This document shows positions 56,851 through 64,000 of a stretch of DNA of 64,000 nt, piece after piece (the first letter of the stretch is position 1; every line of letters starts with the position of its first letter). The translations under genes were made by a program, and so were the position numbers. Below the pieces are notes generated by a model, which did no database searches, had not been told where the DNA came from, and worked only from the letters and a program-made list of their open reading frames with translations. Origin of the DNA: Heliocidaris erythrogramma (Eukaryota; Echinodermata; Echinoidea; Camarodonta; Echinometridae); assembly GCA_025617745.1 (NCBI GenBank), contig CM046858.1, forward strand, positions 46,333,697 through 46,397,696, read 5' to 3'.

Positions 56851-57125
56851 TGAGGTGTCGTGGTCTAGTGTATACGTCACCAGACTGTGGATCATATGGT
56901 TCACGGTTCGAATCCTGCCGCAGCGCTAATGGCAAAACAGTCATCTACATTAATTTGTCACTCTCCACCCAGGTGAAGTAAATGGGTACTGGTTGGGAGA
57001 AATTGCTTAAATGCCTTAGCGCCTTTCATGGCAGCTCGGCTAAAGCTGCAGTAATTAAAGGGCAGAGAGTATATTTGTATAGTAGTTGTGCTATATAAAT
57101 GGACATACATGTATATTATTATAAT
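56851..57125 (+). repeat. tRNA-derived SINE, second copy
   Basis: A box GTGGTCTAGTG, B box GGTTCGAATCC, body word CACTCTCCACCCAGGTG shared with the copy at 25889, and an AT-rich TTATTATAAT tail. More diverged and shorter in the middle. Confidence 0.8.
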
Positions 57126-58293
57126 TAGAATAACTGAACATGAGTTCAAAGTTCTTCAATTATATCTTGACCATTTTACCCACCCCCTCCCCATTTCAAA
57201 TGTTGTAGTCACATGCAGCCATTTTGTTACAGTAGCTCGTTAATGTGAGGAGGTCTTCCTCTTCTGTGTGGCCTATATAGTGAGATTACAGGGCCCCTAA
57301 ATGATATTAAGATAAGCACTGCCAGGGCCACTCCTTTATTAAATCTGCCCGCAGTGTATCACAAATTAATAATAATCTTATCTGATTCTATGAATTTATA
57401 AATTATTAAGTAAATTATATTATTTTATTCATTATCTACTGAGAAAATCCATACTATTCAACACTTCATTTGACTTGAAACTATCTAATTGTGTGTTTCT
57501 CCTGCCTCTTTTTTATAGTTAGATTTATAATAATAGTAACATGCAATATACATGTACCAACCTAAAAGGAGATGGATCATTTAAAGAGTTCTTACAACTG
57601 TCAAAATTATCTTTGTTTTTTAGGAGTACAATTGTTGTCATTGGTGTGTGTTGAACAAAAATTAGATGGTCATTTATTTTTCTTCTTTGTAGGGGTGTAG
57701 TGGGTAAATAATCTTTAAATTGTAATTCAAATAATTTACTTCTTGGAAAGGGATTGAAATTAATAACGTATGATTCATTTAGATTGATTTTTTTTTTTAA
57801 ATGCATGTACATAATTTGTACTCAGAGAATATTATTTGACAAGTCGGCTGTGATGGAACTATATTGTATTGTAGTATATGAAAAAAGTGTATGCAGATGA
57901 ATTATATAAATTATGTTGGAATTTTTAAAGGAGAAGAAGTAAACGTGTATTTAAGAAGTAAGACAATGTCTAAACTTCTCTAAAAACTGTCCTCATTTCT
58001 GCATGCAAGAAAATATTCATTAAAAAGTAAAAAAATATAAACGTATTTCTGAATTGACGTGTATAAACTATTGTACCTTAAATCTTGATTGTGAGAAAGA
58101 TATACATGTAATTGAAAATTATTCTGTGAACATGATAAAGGTCCTTTCACATTATATCAATGAAATGAACCATATAGGAGAGGGGTGAATGAACCAGGAC
58201 ATGTGATCAATGTGTATGTATGAGATAGAGAGGGAAGACAAAAAAGATGAGAAAAGGCGAAACTGAGAAGATATGGTGAAAAGGAAAGAGAGA
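57126..58293. other. No gene seen
   Basis: Very AT-rich, no recognisable motif. Confidence 0.4.
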
Positions 58294-58572
58294 AGGGGCG
58301 GATCCAGGGGGGCACTTCCGGCCCCTGCCCCCCCCCCCCCATTTGGAAGAAAAGTATGCATTTTGTGCCCCCCTTTTAGAATGAAGACCTTTTTTCTTTT
58401 CTTTTTTTTTTTTGCTTGTCAGCAAATTATGGAAGGGAAACTGGACCCCCATAACCCCCCCCCCCCCCCGAGCGACTTTTCGAGAAGCTGGCGAGACCAA
58501 CAAAATACGGGTCTACCTTGACAAACCTTCATTTGTGTGCCCCTCTTATACTCAATCCTGGATCCGCCCCTG
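58294..58572. mobile_element. Poly-C MITE, GGCGGATCC family
   Basis: Starts AGGGGCGGATCCAGG and ends CTGGATCCGCCCCTG. The interior matches 18629-18990 (GAATGAAGACC, GGAAACTGGACCCCCATAAC, CGACTTTTCGAGAA, ATACGGGTCTACCTT). Confidence 0.75.
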
Positions 58573-59557
58573 GGTGAAGTCTGAATAGAAGTGACGGCGA
58601 TGTCAAATTAAATTTAGCTTAACCCCTCCTCTAAAAATAATAATGAAATAGGTTAATAAATGAATATATGCATACATAAATACACACCTAATAACAATAT
58701 TGATTATTAATTAATTTAAAAAAAAAATTTGAATAAATGAATAAAAAATAATACAAAAAATAAATCATGAATAACCAAGAATTAATGAATAGAATTATTT
58801 AAAACTTTTTAATAAAAGATAATATGAATTGAATTCATGTCGAAATTTCCAATTTCCAATTAAATTCCCTGCAGCAAGAATCACTGGTTTTGCCTTTAAC
58901 GTTGTTGTTGTTGCTGTTTGTTTTTGTTTTTGTTTTTGTTTTGTTTTATGGATGTGTTTAGCCGTTATCATAAATTATGAAATATTCATACCCTTACAGC
59001 ACAGCTATATATACACGTCCTCGGGCACGTCCAGTGCAGCGAGATGGTATGACGCTCGGTACCTTTCCCTCGCCTTGCCCAGCCGCCTACGCTGCCCTAC
59101 GCTGACGCTAGCTAGACTGTATACCGTTAACGAGGTCAGCAGACGACGCATTCATTGTTTCCGCATTTTGATGGATCAGCGAATGGATTTTATTTAATTT
59201 CAGCAGTACGCCCGCAGCGGGAGAGAGGTTACCCCTATCCCGAAATGCATTGCGAGTGGTCACAAAATCAGCTTGCCGAAAACGTCATGAATTTAGCACA
59301 CTGGTACAATCACTGATCACAAAGGTGCCTATTTACGATAAGATTATAGATTATAGAAATAAAATTTACACGGTATCATGAATAGAATAATGTTTCAAAT
59401 AATGTATTCTTGCATTATATATTTTTTTTGAAATCTGTATCTATTCATAGTTTCTCCTTTTGTCTTCATGTCGCTATCAATCCGTCATTGTATTACTTAG
59501 ATTTATGGTTTTGTTGGCATCCTACCAAAATGTGCGCGCACTTCAACTGCATGCGCG
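58573..59557. other. AT-rich, then a short GC-richer patch
   Basis: A (GTTTTT)n stretch at 58917-58945. Around 59000-59180 a CTATATATAC word precedes a GC-rich stretch; it might be a promoter, but no gene start follows. Confidence 0.25.
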
Positions 59558-59622
59558 TAAGAAGTGAACCTTCCTCATAGCAAGACTGCAAAGTGTTGCC
59601 GCCCTCTACGTTCGTTGGTTTA
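59558..59622 (-). repeat. 65-bp inverted repeat, right copy
   Basis: Reverse complement of 53727-53791 with no difference that I can see over the shared block. Confidence 0.75.
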
Positions 59623-59748
59623 AACCTCCGTAAGCGTACTGAAATAGGCGTAAATAAGCGCACATTGCCCATGCGCGCGCTCAAAGAAAATATATGATTG
59701 CATCGGATTCTACGGAGCCCGGGAAGGGACATAGTGAAATATTTTTTA

Positions 59749-59965
59749 TCTCATTTTAACGACATATATCTCGTTAAAACGAGATAATTATCTCATTTTA
59801 ATGACATAGTATCTCGTTAAAACGAGATAATTATCTCATTTTAATGACATATATCTCGTTGAAACGAGATAATTATCTCGATTTAATGACATATATCTAG
59901 TTAAAACGAGATAATTATATATATATTTTAATGACATATTATGTCATTAAAATGAGATAATATTT
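59749..59965. repeat. Tandem hairpin repeat (TATCTC/GAGATA)
   Basis: About five units of roughly 43 bp: ATCTCATTTTAATGACATA followed by TATCTCGTTAAAACGAGATA. Each unit folds on itself, and ATTTTAATGACAT/ATGTCATTAAAAT pairs between units. Confidence 0.85.
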
Positions 59966-60054
59966 CCAGGTACGCACGCGCAGCAGCGGTATACGTATGC
60001 ACCCGGATCTGGACCATGTACCGGTACGGTATACATGCGCCAGATTGGGCTACT

Positions 60055-60178
60055 TTTAGCGACCAATAAGACTACCGGTCCGCGACCAATAAAACTTCCG
60101 GTGTCTGCTTATGCGGAAAACAATAGGATTTGGCGGTATGGTGTGTTCAAAAGTTCCAATCGAAAATGAAAGTGTAAC
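60055..60178 (+). promoter_or_regulatory. Possible promoter with CCAAT and ETS-like motifs
   Basis: Two GACCAATAA words (60061, 60084) and AACTTCCGGTG (60093), an ETS-type site, precede an ATG by 80-120 bp. The stretch is GC-richer than its neighbours. Such clusters are usual in housekeeping promoters; this is inference. Confidence 0.35.
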
Positions 60179-60244
60179 ATGGGTGACAGGGATGATAAAC
60201 TTGAAATAAAAAATATTACTCGACACTCTGAGTCTGATGTGAAG
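60179..60244 (+). CDS. Possible first coding exon of an unrecognised gene
   Basis: ATG at 60179 gives MGDRDDKLEIKNITRHSESD then VK, followed by a GTAAAC donor at 60245, phase 0. The peptide is charged and not low-complexity. I do not recognise the family and cannot find the next exon with confidence. It could be chance. Confidence 0.35.
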
Positions 60245-60780
60245 GTAAACTGTGTCGTATTATAGCAGAAAACATTTCCTTTAAGGTGATAGAATTAAAA
60301 AGCTGAAAACTTTCGATTTCAATATTTAAGATTGTTTTTTGGATTCATACATCCCAAATGCACGCAAATTGTTTTAAATTTGAAGGCTTTAAAACTGTCG
60401 TACGACATTTTAACTAAATCATGACCTATTTGAGATAAAAGCTGAATAGTTTCTCTTTACTCTCATAAAGGTGACATGCCGAAACTTTTTGTCTGGGCCT
60501 TACTGTTTTAAATTGAATTCAGGGCAATTACTGGCATACCGGAGGTATTATCCGCACAGTACACATGGAAACCGGCATATTCGCTGTTTTCCGCACAGTG
60601 TTGAATAGAAAGTAAAATCAAGTTGGACATAAATTATTGTTTTATAACTTTGACTGTCGTGAAGAGCATTATATGAAATAGATAATGGCATACATATTAA
60701 GTTAAATATTAAACAATTTCTCTGTACAACTTGATGTACTCAGAACATGAACAAATTTAACCTCTTATACACTCAATAAT

Positions 60781-60953
60781 CAGGGGCCGCGGAGCGGCTT
60801 TGGAAAGTGTGTTTTTTTTTGGGGGGGGGGGGCGGGGGAGCTGATTTGATTTCACTCATTAATGACAGTTTTCGAACCGTTTTTATGAATGGTGTCTACT
60901 CAAAAAAGTGGGGGAGGGGGAGGGGGCTGCAGCCCCCGGTTCCGCGGCCCATG
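60781..60953. mobile_element. Poly-G MITE, CAGGGGCCGCGG type
   Basis: CAGGGGCCGCGGAGCGG at the left pairs with CCGGTTCCGCGGCCCATG at the right. G tracts of 5-13 bases inside. Confidence 0.65.
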
Positions 60954-61176
60954 TATAATTATATTTCAGATACCGAAGGCCTTTTTTTTCTGCTTCTTAC
61001 TGTAGCAAATTGAAATCTGGCTTTAAACTATAGCATATTGGCAGTTTTACGCAGTGTTGAGTAGATAAATCCTAAAAATCTTAGAAGGTAAATCGAAATG
61101 ATAAGAAAGTACGGAAGCTTATAAGTGCCAACCAGATGACGAGATAAGAAGACGAGAAGACAAGTTAAATGCCGAG

Positions 61177-63437
61177 AAGCCGAGTTGTTCGAACGGGGTC
61201 ATCCCTATAGCTAGAAGGTCCGAAAGTTAGCGGGTCCGATAGACCGACACCCAATAGATAGAAGGTTCGATAGACCGAATGTACGAGAGGGTCCAGTAGA
61301 CAGAAGGTTCTATAGACCGAATCGGCAGGAGGGTCCGATAGTCCGAAGGTTCTATAGATCGAATGACCAACGGGTCCGATAGTCAGAAGGTCCGATAGAT
61401 AGAAGGTTCGATAGACCGAATGTACGAGAGGGTCCAATAGACAGAAGGTTCTATAGACCGAATCGGCAAAAGGGTCCGATAGTCCGAAGGTTCAGTAGGG
61501 GTCCGATAGTTAGAAGGTCCGATAGACCGACAATAAATACGTAAAAAGGGTAAAATAGTGGATAAAATGATAAGTGGGTAAAATATGTGGTTAAAATAAG
61601 TGGGGGCGTTCCAACCAAAGAAAAGCAAAAAAGGAAGAGGTTGAAAAGGAAAGAAGAAAAAAATGAAAAGAAGAGAAAAATAACAGAAGAAATCAGAAAG
61701 GAAAGAGAAAACAAAAATTCAAAAACTTCGCTCACTAGCATTATTAGGGTTATTTACCAATGCCCATTATATTTTCATTATTAATATTATTTATTAATAT
61801 AATCGCCATATTTATGTATATAAACCAATGCAATTATATTAATAAGTCATATTCTTATGGAAGTTATTTGGTTTGCATCTTGAATCTCTAGCGAATGTTA
61901 TGCTATTTTACTAATCAAAGAATGTTAGCAACATAACTGAAAAGAATCGAGCGGCAAGTTGACCTAAAGAGGCTAAAGAGATGAATTTTCAGAAATAATG
62001 GCCTGTGACAAATAGTCTCTTCCCAATATGAGAACGAAAGATGCCGATAACATGTTACACAGATTATGAGAACGGAATAACAATACGCTAGAACCTATTC
62101 TCAGGATACAAAAATTCTTTTTTTTTTCTCTCTCTCGTTCGCTCGCTTTGCTCGCTCGTACAATCAAGAAACTAGGCCTAGATTGTTTCTTGCAGCAAGC
62201 ACCTCTTACGTCCTGCAGCAACAAGAAGCCCGAATATCATAATATTCGGGCAGTGAGGTATCCCACTATTCTCGAATTCCCCACCCCCCCCCCAAAAAAA
62301 AAAAAATGGTTTAATTTACCCGACAGAGTCCACAGACTAAAATCTGCCGCAAGATAGTAGTATGGGTGTAGTCGGTGAACATTCAAAAAAGTATAAAAGC
62401 TGATATCATAACTGGTAGGAAAATATCACCTGAAAACCCTAAAAAAAAAAAAAAAAAAACAAACAAAATGGAAACGCCCCCTCCCAAGAAGGTGGTAGGG
62501 CCTAATTGAAACAATTTCATTTTTATCGGGCAGAATCTTTTGTTGTCAGAATCTTATCTTTTGTTACATGTAATGAAAATTTAACTATAAAGTGTGCCCC
62601 CCCCATAAAATGTCTTTGTTTAAAAAATAACACTTGTGTTTGAAGGGGACGCCCTTTCCTCAGCTTGCTCCACTAGAAAAAAAAATGCTTCGGGCATGAT
62701 GGGCCTCGGGGCTTTAGTGTGCACCTTATAATTAGATTTCCATGTTTCAAACAATGGTCAGCGTTCCCCATTGCCAATGCATCGGTTTAGTGGCAAAATT
62801 AACGGGGGGGGGGGGGGGGGAGCAGATCTGCATGGGTGGACCACCCCCGCCCCACGGTGATGATGATGATGCTCTGTTAAAAATACTTTTAACATGTTGA
62901 AAATGTATAAAACAAAACAAAACTTTAAAATAAGTTCCCCATTTTTTAAAAATTTTTTTTGGAGGGGGGGAGGAGGGTGGGCCTACAGACCTAGTGCATC
63001 GGTTTATTATAATACACATAGAAAAAGATAAGGTATTACCCTTTTCCTTTTATGAGATAAAACCATTAAAAACTTATTGTATTCACTTATTTTACCGTTT
63101 TTACGTTATTGTCGGTCTATCGGACCTTCTAACTATCGGACCCCTACTGAACCTTCGGACTATCGGACCCTTTTGCCGATTCGGTCTATAGAACCTTCTG
63201 TCTATCGGACCTTCTGACTATCGGACCCCGTTGGACATTCGATCTATAGAACCTTCGGACTATCGGACCCTCCGCCGATTCGGTCTATAGAACCTTCTGT
63301 CTATCGGACCTTCTGTCTATTGGACCCTGTCGTACATTCGGTCTATCGAACCTTCTATCTATTGGGTGTCGGTCTATCGGGCCCGCTAACTATCGGACCT
63401 TCTAGCTATAGGGCTGTAACCGTTCGAACTCGGCAAG
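61177..63437. mobile_element. TU-like foldback element with minisatellite arms
   Basis: Arms of about 350-380 bp (61177-61557 and 63087-63437) are inverse copies, and each is built of degenerate tandem units such as GGTCCGATAGACAGAAGG and GGTTCTATAGACCGAAT. The interior of about 1.5 kb is noncoding, with a purine-rich stretch (61620-61715) and poly-C/poly-G tracts. Foldback elements with tandem-repeat arms (TU) are known from sea urchins; family assignment here is inference. The open frames over the arms are repeat artefacts. Confidence 0.8.
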
Positions 63438-63745
63438 TCGACTTGTTTGGGACAAGAAGACAAGAAGCCGAGTTGTTGAAACTCGGCAAATCGACTTGTT
63501 TGGGACAAGAAGACAATGATGACGAGTTGTTGAAACTCGGCAAGTCGACTTGTTCGGGACGAGAAGACAAGATGACGATTTGTTGAAACTCGGCAAATCG
63601 ACTTGTTTGAGAAAAGAAGACAAGAAGACGAGTTGTTGGACCTCGGCAAGTCAACTTGTTTAAGACGAGAAGACAAGATGACGATTTGTTGGAATTCGGC
63701 AAGTAGACTTGTTTGGGACGAGAAGACAAGATGACGATTTTTGGG
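63424..63745. repeat. 54-bp minisatellite, six copies
   Basis: Unit contains AACTCGGCAAGTCGACTTGT, TTGGGACAAGAAGACAAGA and TGACGAGTTGTTG, spaced about 52-54 bp. Since 54 is divisible by 3, all frames on the minus strand stay open and repeat an 18-residue pattern, but I see no gene context. It follows directly on the right arm of the foldback element. Confidence 0.9.
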
Positions 63746-64000
63746 CCACAAAGGAATCGAGGGGGCACACCCCGCCCCTCTCACAACGTTTTATTTTGCT
63801 GTTAGGTAATTCCAAGCATTTTGGAATGACATTCACAAAGAATTGAAAGGCAGTCGGGGCGTCGAACTCTAACTTCCGCCTAAAACATTGCTTCCTATAA
63901 GCTATTATCTTCCCCCCCCCCCCCTCTTTGCACCCATATCTGATACTGTGCAGTATTACGTCCAAATAACTGAAAGCAGTCAGGGTGTCAAACTCTATAA
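63746..64000. other. No gene seen
   Basis: Contains a poly-C run near 63914-63925. Nothing recognised. Confidence 0.4.

Noticed and set aside
59000-59200. TATA promoter with a start codon at 59042
   Set aside because: The frame after the ATG ends quickly, and no exon structure follows.
61165-61628. Frames rich in YRTF and LSDP repeats
   Set aside because: They translate the tandem units of the foldback arm.
63386-63965. Several 100-130-residue minus-strand frames
   Set aside because: They cover the 54-bp minisatellite and show only its repeated pattern.

Overview
The window is eukaryotic, intron-rich, AT-rich DNA crowded with repeats. It most likely comes from a marine deuterostome invertebrate, probably a sea urchin (echinoid). 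The reasons are a parkin gene whose splice structure nearly matches the vertebrate one, very many poly-G/poly-C tracts inside short inverted-repeat transposons, tRNA-derived SINEs, Penelope-like retroelements, several LINE clades, and a foldback element with minisatellite arms like the TU elements known from sea urchins. The species cannot be fixed from sequence alone.

Left part (about 554-13957, + strand): a complete ten-exon gene for parkin, the RING-between-RING E3 ubiquitin ligase of mitochondrial quality control. The exons I could join by splice sites make a 467-residue protein (human parkin has 465) with Ubl, RING0, RING1, IBR, REP and RING2 in order. The catalytic Cys/His/Glu are intact. 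The PINK1 target serine is replaced by threonine, and one phospho-ubiquitin pocket arginine by leucine. Its introns hold foldback elements, a SINE and a tandem array rich in AGGTCA motifs.

Middle part (about 14-46 kb): mostly mobile and repetitive DNA. It includes a broken Tx1/L1-type LINE split by a foldback element, poly-G MITEs, a 28-copy 49-bp minisatellite, a 40-bp minisatellite, two further arrays of the AGGTCA-bearing repeat, a perfect 56-bp-arm hairpin, three distinct Penelope-like GIY-YIG remnants (two in inverted arrangement and carrying hammerhead-ribozyme-like motifs), a Jockey/CR1-type LINE, a Tc1-like inverted-repeat element and several MITEs with recognisable target-site duplications.

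Right part (about 46-64 kb): one well-supported coding exon of a sphingomyelin-synthase-like membrane enzyme (46356-46718), whose downstream exons I cannot find. An old LINE (48675-52980) is interrupted by a younger LINE (49622-51856) with a long reverse-transcriptase reading frame. Then come more poly-G MITEs, a second SINE, a hairpin-forming tandem repeat, a possible promoter and first exon of an unrecognised gene near 60.1-60.24 kb, and a TU-like foldback element (61177-63437) followed by a 54-bp minisatellite.

The two cellular genes show no evident functional link. Apart from them, and the short possible exon at 60.18 kb, the window is a record of nested transposition. I saw no prokaryotic features, CRISPR array or viral genome.
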